From Nansenia antarctica (lineage: Eukaryota; Chordata; Actinopteri; Argentiniformes; Microstomatidae), in the NCBI GenBank assembly GCA_963989245.1, contig OZ022346.1:58200584-58264583 (forward strand): 64,000 nt of DNA, read 5' to 3'. The notes under the pieces are model-generated. The model had not been told where the DNA came from and searched no databases. It saw nothing but the letters and a program-made list of their open reading frames with translations. Within the stretch, counting starts at the first letter, position 1, and every line of letters starts with the position of its first letter. The position numbers and the translations under genes are program-made. This document shows positions 1-12,500 of the stretch, piece after piece.

Positions 1-259
1 GCTGATTCTGTGTCAGTTGTCAGTTATTCTATACTTTTTCACAGACCCTCACAGTCACTTACTTTGTTATTGTAGAGACCCACAATGCTGTCTTCTGAGA
101 ACCAATAACACTTATTACTAATTGTTATTGGTTAACTATACTCCCTACTTTCTCAGCCCTTTTAATGTGTGGTTTGTACAATCACACATTAAAAAAGCCA
201 AAATTAAATTATAATCGAACATTATAATGTTCGGGTTGTTTTGCTCCTAGGGTCACACA
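1..259 (+). other. 5' flank of the PYD array
   Basis: AT-rich sequence ahead of the first PYD exon. No clear TATA box or upstream exon could be fixed. It should hold the promoter and 5' UTR if the ATG at 260 is the true start; otherwise it is intron. Confidence 0.3.
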
Positions 260-533
260 ATGCTGCCTTTTCCAGAGCTGCTACTGGCCTCTCTGGAGGA
301 GCTGAACACAGTCGACCTGGAGAGATTTCAGCAGCGCCTGAGATTTGAGTTGCGGTTGCCAGGGTGTTGGGCAGTGAGGCTGCCAGGGAGGCTGCCAGAG
401 AACCCTGATAGGAAGGTCACAGTGGACCTTATGTTGAGGTTTGGACAGGAGGAAGCTTCGAGGGTCACAGTGAAGATCCTGCGTTACCTACATTCCAATG
501 TCACAGCGAGGTTAGAGAGGGATACCAGCAGAG
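260..533 (+). CDS. PYD exon P1, candidate first coding exon
   Basis: Begins ATG-CTG-CCT and reads MLPFPELLLASLEELN, the usual start of a fish PYD, so 260 is a credible start codon. An acceptor-like TTTCCAG ending at 275 would make it an internal phase-1 exon (276-533). The donor after 533 is G|GTAACA in phase 1. The central part (RLPGRLPENPDRKVTVDLML) differs from the array types, so it is an older, divergent copy. Confidence 0.65.
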
Positions 534-3500
534 GTAACACAGCAAGTTATCTCTAGGCTTATACATTATAAAGGCAGTCCCCTGTTAGGATGATGAGTGT
601 TATGCACGTTTTTATTCATGCAACTGAAAATGTAACTTAAGTGACAGGCCTAATAAGAGAACGTTCTGTTAAAATAAATAAATTGCTCAGTCAATTAATA
701 TTTGTTTGTTTAATTATATCTTTGATACATTTCTCAGCTGAAAATGTGAACAAATAACAATAATCAGATAGCACAGAAGAGAAGTAAACAGCCTTGAAAA
801 GCATGGGGTGATTATTGAAGATGAATGACGCCTCATCTCCCTCTATCTGTCCTTGCTCCAGCCTTTATACCTTTTATAGGACATACCATACGGAGCCAGT
901 TAGCAACTGACAAAGAGATTAAGGACGACATTGGCAGTTCTTCTACTACCATGGACAGGGAAAAGTCGAGCAGCAAAGAAACTGGAAAACAAAAGAACAC
1001 AGACACACTGCTCACGGTGAGAAGGGATGGGGATGTTTTGGTATATTAGAATACCTGGTAAAGAAAGTATTGTCAGAGAGACAAACACAGATGTACACTT
1101 ATAGTGAATATGTGTGAGTGAGTATGACACAAGATTCTGTCTATGTTGTTGCTTTGCAAACAGGAACCCGCAAAGTTGCCGGTTCCAGATCTGCTGTTGG
1201 GGCTGAGCACTAAGGAGCTGAAGAGATTTCAGTGGCACCTGACTACTGGATGGATAACACGCTCTCTTCCCATACCAGAGAGCCAGCTGGAGAATGCTGA
1301 CAGGCAGGACACAGTGGACAAGATGGTTCACTGCTATGGTCGTAGGAGAACTGTAATGATCATGCATAAGATCCTGGAGAGAATGGAACTGATCTATCTT
1401 TCTAGGAAGATAGTGAGTGATTACAGGAGAGGTAAGTAGTATATCATAGGCTTACCGTTACACATGAACAAACACTGCCTGGTGACTATTTCTTATATTA
1501 GGTGAAAATATAAATGAAGGTACAATAACTAAGAGCAACTTCCTCTTGTGGAACTCATACCAGAACCTCTCTGTAAAATATGAGGTTGGTTGATGATTGT
1601 AGATGAATAAAACAAATTAATGAAAATGTTTTCTCTCAAATGAAAATGTAGATTAAGTCATAATAACTGGAAGACCATGTTGAAAAACATGATGTACAGT
1701 AGATTGAGAATAGTACAGTACATCTGTAAGAGTCTCTAGGCACAGAGGGAGGTCGACACAGAGAAACGGTTCAATAAAGGCGTTTTATTTTCTGTACCAA
1801 GTTCAGCCACGCCCCTGGCGTGCTGAACAGAGTCTTTTCTCCCGACTACTACTGAAGTTGATACGTCCCGGCAGCGCACGGCTGGTTTCGCCCGTCACGC
1901 CCGGCTGTGAGCTCCCCCCTTTTCGGGTTCTGCCCGCTCCACTCCTCCTGCTGGGATCGGCTTGCGGGTGCTGCACAGTCTCTCTCTCTTTTTCTCTCTC
2001 GCTCGCTCTCTCGACCGGTTTTCACCGCCTCCTTCGCTCTCCCGAGGGTACAGACACACACAGGTTAAATAGACCAGTGGGATAACGAGTCTGATCACTG
2101 ACACCTGTCCGCAATCAGCTCATCATCCCCTCCCCAACGACAGTCTGGCTCCCTCTGCAGGCCAGAACGCGCCATGCTCCCCACAACATCAATACCACAA
2201 ATGACATGAGAAATGTTTAACATGTATGACACGTCTCTGTCTCACTGTACCAGGTCTGCTGCTGGACACTCTGGAGGAGCTGAATACAGAAGAGCTGAAG
2301 ATATTTCAGTCTCATCTGACTAGTGGGCTGCTGCTTGGCTTTGCTCCCATCCCAGAGACCCAGCTGGACAACGCTGACAGGCTAGACACAGTGGATAAAA
2401 TGGTGGAGAGATACGACCCTGAGATGGCTGTGAAGATCACACTGGTGATCCTGAGGATCATGAACCGGAATGACCTAGTCAAGACATTAGAGAGTGGTCA
2501 CAGAGGAGGTAACACAGCAAGATTCTGTACATAAATATGTTTATTACATGTAATGGTCGTTAGAATGTTGAGTGTATCAGAAGTTTACCATCACATAAAG
2601 ATCACCCCTGTTTGCTGGTGCTGACTGTCTTTCAACTGTAAATGTTAATGAAGCTATGAAAACAGAGAGAAGCTGCCTCTTAGTGAACTCATAGCAGAGC
2701 TGCCTTGAATAACATGATTTAGATTGACAATGATGCATAAATAACACAAATTACAAGTTAAATGTGTATCATGTATGACACATCTCTGTCTCACTGTACC
2801 AGGTCTGCTGCTGGCCACTCTGGTGGAACTGAACACTGAGGACATGAACATATTTCAGTCTCACCTGTCTACTGAGATGCTCCCTGGCTTTGCTCCCATC
2901 CCAAAGAGCCAGCTGGACAACACTGACTGGCAGGACACAGTAGATAAGATGATGGAGAGATACAACCCTGAGATAGCTGTGAAGATCACACTGGAGATCC
3001 TGAGGAAGATGAAACGGGTTGATCTCACTGGGAAATTAAGGAGTAGAGGTAACAGATACATCTGTTCCTTACAAGTGCAGTTCCTTGTTAGGTTGGAGTG
3101 TATTATAGTATAATATGCTTTCCTTCACATGAAGAGAACCCCTGCTCGCTGATGCTGACTTTCTCTCAGCTGAAAACGTAGATTAAGTCATAATAACTGG
3201 AAGACCAGGTTCCTTGGGTATCATTAATTCCAGGACTGTGTTGAAAAACATGATGAACAGTAGACTGAGAATAGTACAGTACATCAATACCACAAATGAC
3301 ATGAGAAATGTTTAACATGTAAGACACGTCTCTGTCTCACTGTACCAGGTCTGCTGCTGGACACTCTGGAGGAGCTGGACACAAAGAAGCTGGAGACATT
3401 TCACATCCACCTGACTAATTACAGCCTAACAGGCTTTCCTCGCTTCTTCATGAGGGAGCTGGAGAATGCTGACAGACAGGTCACAGTGGAGAAGATGGTG

Positions 3501-6500
3501 GACGTCTATGGTCATAGGAGAACTGTGAGGAACACCTATAACATCCTGAGGGAGATGCATCTGTTGGATCTCGCTAAGAAGTTAGACAGTGATTACAGAA
3601 GAGGTAACACAGCAAGACAGATACATCTGATTATTACAAGACGTTGAGTGTATCATAGGCTTTCCTTCACACATAAACTACCACTGCTTGGTGACTGTTT
3701 CTAGGCTGAATGTATCAATGTAAATGAAGGCACAATAACAAACAGCAACTTTGTCTTGCAGGACAGCTTTGTCAAACATGGAGTTGGTTGATGATTGTAG
3801 ATTAATAAGTCAATTAAATTCAAATATTTAACATGTCTGACACGTCTCTGTCTCCCTGTACCAGGTCTGCTGCTGGACACTCTGGAGGAGCTGAATACAG
3901 ACGAGCTGAAGATATTTCAGTCTCATCTGACTAGTGGGCTGCTGCTTGGCTTTGCTCCCATCCCAGAGACCCAGCTGGACAACGCTGACAGGCTAGACAC
4001 AGTGGATAAAATGGTGGAGAGCTATGACCCTGAGATGGCTGTGAAGATCACACTGGTGATCCTGAGGAACATGAACCGGAATGACCTAGTCAAGACATTA
4101 GAGAGTGGTCACAGAGGTAACATAGCAAGATAGATAAAATGTTAATTACAAATATTGTTGAGTGTATTAGAAGTTTACTATCACATAAAGAGTACTCCTG
4201 CTCTCTGACTATCTTTCAACTGAAAATGTCAATGAAGCTATGAAAACAGAGAGAAGCTTCCTCTTAGCGAACTCATATCAGAGCTGCCTTGAATAACATG
4301 ATTTAGATTGAGAATGATGCATAAATAACACAAATGACAAGTTAAATGTTTATCATGTATGACACATCTCTGTCTCACTGTACCAGGTCTGCTGATGGCC
4401 ACCCTGGTGGAACTGAACACTGAGGACATGAACATATTTCAGTCTCACCTGTCTACTGAGATGCTCCCTGGCTTTGCTCCCATCCTAAAGAGCCAGCTGG
4501 ACAACGCTGACTGGCAGGACACAGTGGATAAGATGATGGAGAGATACAACCCTGAGATAGCTGTGAAGATCACACTGGAGATCCTGAGGAAGATGAAACG
4601 GATTGATCTCACTGGGAAATTAAGGAGTAGAGGTAACAGATACATCTGTTCTTTACGAGTGCAGTTCCTTGTTAGGTTGGAGTGTATTATAGTATAATAT
4701 GCTTTCCTTCACATGAAGAGAACCCCTGCTCGCTGATGCTGACTTTCTCTCAGCTGAAAATGTAGATTAGGTCATAATAACTGGAAGACCAGGTTCCTTG
4801 GGTATCTTTAATTCCAGGGCTGTGCTGAAAACATGATGTACAGTAGACTGAGAATGATGCAGTACATCAATACCACAAATGACATGAGAAATGTTTAACA
4901 TGTAAGACACGTCTCTGTCTCACTGTACCAAATAAAACACTGTGCTGTACTCTATGCTATGCTATACCTATTCTAACCTATTGCTGTACTCTATGCTATG
5001 CTATACCTATTCTAACATTTCCTATTCTCTGCAACCTTATGTACCCTAGGGTTGTCATATTGCACATAGTGTTATTGCACATTCATTTAAAGTGTCGCAG
5101 TTTGCAGGCTTGAAATGTACACATTTGTGCCTCAGCACTACACCTGAATTTCAATCCAGCAGCTGCCATCAATCCGTCCAGACTGTCCAGGGCCCAGAAC
5201 CTAGGTCTTTGCTGTGTTCAGGGCCTGGATGGCCCTGGGGTAGAAGCTGAGCTTCAGTCTGTTTGTCCTTGCGAACATGGTCCTGTACCGCCTGTTCGAG
5301 GGCAGCCGAGCAAAGTGTTCGTACCCAGGGTGGGTTGGGTCTCTGGAGATCTTGGAGGCCTTCCTGAGGCAGCGTGTGTTGTACAGCTCTTCCAAAGAGG
5401 GGAGGGGGGCGCCGGTGATCTTCTGGGCCGTTCTCACGACTCTCTGTAGCGCATTCCTCTCTGCGGCTGTGCAGCTGGAGAACCAGTTGCAGATGCAGTA
5501 GGTGAGGATGCTCTCCACTGCGCAGCGGTAGAAGGCCACCAGCATCTCCTGTCCGATGTGGTCTTTCCTGAGGACTCTCAGGAAGAAGAGCCGCTGTTGT
5601 GCCTTCTTGATGATGGCTGCTGTGTTGTTCTTCCAGGACAGGTCATCCTGTATGTGCACCCCCAGGAATCGGAGGGTTGAGACTCTCTCCACGCTCCCTC
5701 CGTCGATGAGCAGGGGCTGGACCTCAGATTTTTTCCTCCTGAAGTCCACGATGATTTCCTGGGTCTTTGACTGGTTTAGCAGCAGGTTGTTAACCTTGCA
5801 CAGCTTGCTCAGCTGCTCTACCTCATCCCTGTACGCCGCCTCGTCCACCCCCGAGATGCAGCCCACCACGGTGGTGTCGTCTGCAAACTTTACGATGGAG
5901 TTGCAGGACACAGTAGATAAGATGGTGGAGAGATACGACCCTGAGATAGCTGTGAAGATCACACTGGAGATCCAAATTTAAATGAATGTGCAATAACACT
6001 ATGTGCAATATGACAACCCTAGGGTACATAAGGTTGCAGAGAATAGGAAATGTTAGAATAGGTATAGCATAGCATAGAGTACAGCAATAGGTTAGAATAG
6101 GTATAGCATAGCATAGAGTACAGCACAGTGTTTTTTGTGTACAGTATAGCATAGTGGATAGTGTACATAGCCTTTATTTGTGTAAACCAGCTCCTTTCCC
6201 TTCTTGTTTTTTTTTGTTGTTTTTTCTTTCCTAGCACCAGGGGAGCCCCCCCTCCCAAATTTCGTTGTTTGGTACCTGTACTATATCAATGACAATAAAG
6301 ACCATTCATTCATTAATTCATACCAGGTCTGCTGCTGGCCACTCTGGAGGAGCTGAATACAGAAGAGCTGAAGATATTTCAGTCTCATCTGACTAGTGGG
6401 CTGCTGCTTGGCTTTGCTCCCATCCCAGAGACCCAGCTGGACAACGCTGACAGGCTAGACACAGTGGATAAAATGGTGGAGAGCTATGACCCTGAGATGG

Positions 6501-9500
6501 CTGTGAAGATCACACTTGTGATCCTGAGGAACATGAACCGGAATGACCTAGTCAAGACATTAGAGAGTGGTCACAGAGGAGGTAACATAGCAAGATAGAT
6601 AAAATGTTAATTACAAATATTGTTGAGTGTATTAGAAGTTTACTATCACATAAAGAGTACTCCTGCTCTCTGACTATCTTTCAACTGAAAATGTCAATGA
6701 AGCTATGAAAACAGAGAGAAGCTTCCTCTTAGCGAACTCATATCAGTGCAGCGTTGAATAACATGATGTAGATTGAGAATGATGCATAAATAACACAAAT
6801 GACAAGTTAAATGTTTATCATGTATGACACATCTCTGTCTCACTGTACCAGGTCTGCTGCTGGCCACTCTGGTGGAACTGAACACTGAGGACATGAACAT
6901 ATTTCAGTCTCACCTGTCTACTGAGATGCTCCCTGGCTTTGCTCCCATCCCAAAGAGCCAGCTGGACAACACTGACTGGCAGGACACAGTAGATACGATG
7001 GTGGAGAGATACAACCCTGAGATAGCTGTGAAGATCACACTGGAGATCCTGAGGAAGATGAAACGGATTGATCTCGCTGGGAAATTAAGGAGTAGAGGTA
7101 ACAGATACATCTGTTCCTTACAAGTGCAGTTCCTTGTTAGGTTGGAGTGTATTATAGTATAATATGCTTTCCTTCACATGAATAGAACCCCTGCTCGCTG
7201 ATGCTGACTTTCTCTCAGCTGAAAATGTAGATTAAGTCATAATAACTGGAAGACCAGGTTCCTTGGGTATCTTTAATTCCAGGACTGTGTTGAAAAACAT
7301 GATGTATAGTAGACTGAGAATGATAGAGTACATCAATACCACAAATGACATGAGAAATGTTTAACATGTAAGACACGTCTCTGTCTCACTGTACCAGGTC
7401 TGCTGCTGGACACTCTGGAGGAGCTGGAAACAAAGAAGCTGGAGACATTTCACTTCCACCTGACTAATTACAGACTAAAAGGCTTTCCTCTCATCTCCAT
7501 GTGGGAGCTGGAGAATGCTGACAGACAGGTCACAGTGGAGAAGATGGTGGACGTCTATGGTCATAGGAGAACTGTGACGATCACCTGTAAGATCCTGAGG
7601 AAGATGAATCTGTTGGATCTCGCTAAGAAGTTGGAGAGTGATTACAGAAGAGGTAACACAGCAAGACAGATACATCTGATTATTACAAGACGTTGAGTGT
7701 ATCATAGGCTTTCCTTAACACATAAACTACCCCTGCTTGGTGACTGTTTCTAGGCTGAATGTATCAATGTAAATGAAGGCACAATAACAAACAGCAACTT
7801 TGTCTTGCAGGACAGCTTTGTCAAACATGGAGTTGGTTGATGATTGTAGATTAATAAGTCAATTAAATTCAAATATTTAACATGTCTGACACGTCTCTGT
7901 CTCCCTGTACCAGGTCTGCTGCTGGCCACTCTGGAGGAGCTGAATACAGAAGAGCTGAAGATATTTCAGTCTCATCTGACTAGTGGGCTGCTGCTTGGCT
8001 TTGCTCCCATCCCAGAGACCCAGCTGGACAACGCTGACAGGCTAGACACAGTGGATAAAATGGTGGAGAGCTATGACCCTGAGATGGCTGTGAAGATCAC
8101 ACTGGTGATCCTGAGGAACATGAACCGGAATGACCTAGTCAAGACATTAGAGAGTGGTCACAGAGGAGGTAACATAGCAAGATAGATAAAATGTTAATTA
8201 CAAATTGTTGAGTGTATTAGAAGTTTACTATCACATAAAGAGTACTCCTGCTCTCTGACTATCTTTCAACTGAAAATGTCAATGAAGCTATGAAAACAGA
8301 GAGAAGCTTCCTCTTAGCGAACTCATATCAGTGCAGCGTTGAATAACATGATGTAGATTGAGAATGATGCATAAATAACACAAATGACAAGTTAAATGTT
8401 TATCATGTATGACACATCTCTGTCTCACTGTACCAGGTCTGCTGCTGGCCACTCTGGTGGAACTGAACACTGAGGACATGAACATATTTCAGTCTCACCT
8501 GTCTACTGAGATGCTCCCTGGCTTTGCTCCCATCCCAAAGAGCCAGCTGGACAACACTGACTGGCAGGACACAGTAGATAAGATGGTGGAGAGATACAAC
8601 CCTGAGATAGCTGTGAAGATCACACTGGAGATCCTGAGGAAGATGAAACGGATTGATCTCGCTGGGAAATTAAGGAGTAGAGGTAACAGATACATCTGTT
8701 CCTTACAAGTGCAGTTCCTTGTTAGGTTGGAGTGTATTATAGTATAATATGCTTTCCTTCACATGAATAGAACCCCTGCTCGCTGATGCTGACTTTCTCT
8801 CAGCTGAAAATGTAGATTAAGTCATAATAACTGGAAGACCAGGTTCCTTGGGTATCTTTAATTCCAGGACTGTGTTGAAAAACATGATGTACAGTAGACT
8901 GAGAATGATAGAGTACATCAATACCACAAATGACATGAGAAATGTTTAACATGTAAGACACGTCTCTGTCTCACTGTACCAGGTCTGCTGCTGGACACTC
9001 TGGAGGAGCTGGAAACAAAGAAGCTGGAGACATTTCACTTCCACCTGACTAATTACAGACTAAAAGGCTTTCCTCTCATCTCCATGTGGGAGCTGGAGAA
9101 TGCTGACAGACAGGTCACAGTGGAGAAGATGGTGGACGTCTATGGTCATAGGAGAACTGTGACGATCACCTGTAAGATCCTGAGGAAGATGAATCTGTTG
9201 GATCTCGCTAAGAAGTTGGAGAGTGATTACAGAAGAGGTAACACAGCAAGACAGATACATCTGATTATTACAAGACGTTGAGTGTATCATAGGCTTTCCT
9301 TAACACATAAACTACCCCTGCTTGGTGACTGTTTCTAGGCTGAATGTATCAATGTAAATGAAGGCACAATAACAAACAGCAACTTTGTCTTGCAGGACAG
9401 CTTTGTCAAACATGGAGTTGGTTGATGATTGTAGATTAATAAGTCAATTAAATTCAAATATTTAACATGTCTGACACGTCTCTGTCTCCCTGTACCAGGT

Positions 9501-12500
9501 CTGCTGCTGGCCACTCTGGAGGAGCTGAATACAGAAGAGCTGAAGATATTTCAGTCTCATCTGACTAGTGGGCTGCTGCTTGGCTTTGCTCCCATCCCAG
9601 AGACCCAGCTGGACAACGCTGACAGGCTAGACACAGTGGATAAAATGGTGGAGAGATACGACCCTGAGATGGCTGTGAAGATCACACTGGTGATCCTGAG
9701 GATCATGAACCGGAATGACCTAGTCAAGACATTAGAGAGTGGTCACAGAGGAGGTAACACAGCAAGATTCTGTACATAAATATGTTTATTACATGTAATG
9801 GTCGTTAGAATGTTGAGTGTATCAGAAGTTTACCATCACATAAAGATCACCCCTGTTTGCTGGTGCTGACTGTCTTTCAACTGTAAATGTTAATGAAGCT
9901 ATGAAAACAGAGAGAAGCTGCCTCTTAGTGAACTCATAGCAGAGCTGCCTTGAATAACATGATTTAGATTGACAATGATGCATAAATAACACAAATTACA
10001 AGTTAAATGTGTATCATGTATGACACATCTCTGTCTCACTGTACCAGGTCTGCTGCTGGCCACTCTGGTGGAACTGAACACTGAGGACATGAACATATTT
10101 CAGTCTCACCTGTCTACTGAGATGCTCCCTGGCTTTGCTCCCATCCCAAAGAGCCAGCTGGACAACACTGACTGGCAGGACACAGTAGATAAGATGATGG
10201 AGAGATACAACCCTGAGATAGCTGTGAAGATCACACTGGAGATCCTGAGGAAGATGAAACGGGTTGATCTCACTGGGAAATTAAGGAGTAGAGGTAACAG
10301 ATACATCTGTTCCTTACAAGTGCAGTTCCTTGTTAGGTTGGAGTGTATTATAGTATAATATGCTTTCCTTCACATGAAGAGAACCCCTGCTCGCTGATGC
10401 TGACTTTCTCTCAGCTGAAAACGTAGATTAAGTCATAATAACTGGAAGACCAGGTTCCTTGGGTATCATTAATTCCAGGACTGTGTTGAAAAACATGATG
10501 AACAGTAGACTGAGAATAGTACAGTACATCAATACCACAAATGACATGAGAAATGTTTAACATGTAAGACACGTCTCTGTCTCACTGTACCAGGTCTGCT
10601 GCTGGACACTCTGGAGGAGCTGGACACAAAGAAGCTGGAGACATTTCACATCCACCTGACTAATTACAGCCTAACAGGCTTTCCTCGCTTCTTCATGAGG
10701 GAGCTGGAGAATGCTGACAGACAGGTCACAGTGGAGAAGATGGTGGACGTCTATGGTCATAGGAGAACTGTGAGGAACACCTATAACATCCTGAGGGAGA
10801 TGCATCTGTTGGATCTCGCTAAGAAGTTAGACAGTGATTACAGAAGAGGTAACACAGCAAGACAGATACATCTGATTATTACAAGACGTTGAGTGTATCA
10901 TAGGCTTTCCTTCACACATAAACTACCACTGCTTGGTGACTGTTTCTAGGCTGAATGTATCAATGTAAATGAAGGCACAATAACAAACAGCAACTTTGTC
11001 TTGCAGGACAGCTTTGTCAAACATGGAGTTGGTTGATGATTGTAGATTAATAAGTCAATTAAATTCAAATATTTAACATGTCTGACACGTCTCTGTCTCC
11101 CTGTACCAGGTCTGCTGCTGGACACTCTGGAGGAGCTGAATACAGACGAGCTGAAGATATTTCAGTCTCATCTGACTAGTGGGCTGCTGCTTGGCTTTGC
11201 TCCCATCCCAGAGACCCAGCTGGACAACGCTGACAGGCTAGACACAGTGGATAAAATGGTGGAGAGCTATGACCCTGAGATGGCTGTGAAGATCACACTG
11301 GTGATCCTGAGGAACATGAACCGGAATGACCTAGTCAAGACATTAGAGAGTGGTCACAGAGGTAACATAGCAAGATAGATAAAATGTTAATTACAAATAT
11401 TGTTGAGTGTATTAGAAGTTTACTATCACATAAAGAGTACTCCTGCTCTCTGACTATCTTTCAACTGAAAATGTCAATGAAGCTATGAAAACAGAGAGAA
11501 GCTTCCTCTTAGCGAACTCATATCAGAGCTGCCTTGAATAACATGATTTAGATTGAGAATGATGCATAAATAACACAAATGACAAGTTAAATGTTTATCA
11601 TGTATGACACATCTCTGTCTCACTGTACCAGGTCTGCTGATGGCCACCCTGGTGGAACTGAACACTGAGGACATGAACATATTTCAGTCTCACCTGTCTA
11701 CTGAGATGCTCCCTGGCTTTGCTCCCATCCTAAAGAGCCAGCTGGACAACGCTGACTGGCAGGACACAGTGGATAAGATGATGGAGAGATACAACCCTGA
11801 GATAGCTGTGAAGATCACACTGGAGATCCTGAGGAAGATGAAACGGATTGATCTCACTGGGAAATTAAGGAGTAGAGGTAACAGATACATCTGTTCTTTA
11901 CGAGTGCAGTTCCTTGTTAGGTTGGAGTGTATTATAGTATAATATGCTTTCCTTCACATGAAGAGAACCCCTGCTCGCTGATGCTGACTTTCTCTCAGCT
12001 GAAAATGTAGATTAGGTCATAATAACTGGAAGACCAGGTTCCTTGGGTATCTTTAATTCCAGGGCTGTGCTGAAAACATGATGTACAGTAGACTGAGAAT
12101 GATGCAGTACATCAATACCACAAATGACATGAGAAATGTTTAACATGTAAGACACGTCTCTGTCTCACTGTACCAAATAAAACACTGTGCTGTACTCTAT
12201 GCTATGCTATACCTATTCTAACCTATTGCTGTACTCTATGCTATGCTATACCTATTCTAACATTTCCTATTCTCTGCAACCTTATGTACCCTAGGGTTGT
12301 CATATTGCACATAGTGTTATTGCACATTCATTTAAAGTGTCGCAGTTTGCAGGCTTGAAATGTACACATTTGTGCCTCAGCACTACACCTGAATTTCAAT
12401 CCAGCAGCTGCCATCAATCCGTCCAGACTGTCCAGGGCCCAGAACCTAGGTCTTTGCTGTGTTCAGGGCCTGGATGGCCCTGGGGTAGAAGCTGAGCTTC

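Larger units (their letters stand above)
4931..6320. mobile_element. Rearranged L2-like LINE insertion, copy 1
   Basis: A 1,390-bp composite bounded by TACCA on both sides (4926-4930, 6321-6325), inserted exactly in a PYD splice acceptor. Part 1 (4931 to about 5903, minus strand) encodes the C-terminal reverse transcriptase with catalytic FADD and the L2-like FLGVHIQDDLSW block. Part 2 (about 5904-5973, plus) is a PYD fragment. Part 3 (5974-6320, plus) is the LINE 3' end with its terminal CAATGACAATAAAG. About 160 bp of part 1 (4931-5091) is the inverted copy of part 3, as in a 5'-inverted insertion. Not capable of movement. Confidence 0.8.

Noticed and set aside
5277..5981. Plus-strand ORFs in the LINE (74 and 141 codons, also at 12522-13226)
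   Set aside because: Antisense shadows of the reverse transcriptase frame; the second only runs by chance into the trapped PYD piece.
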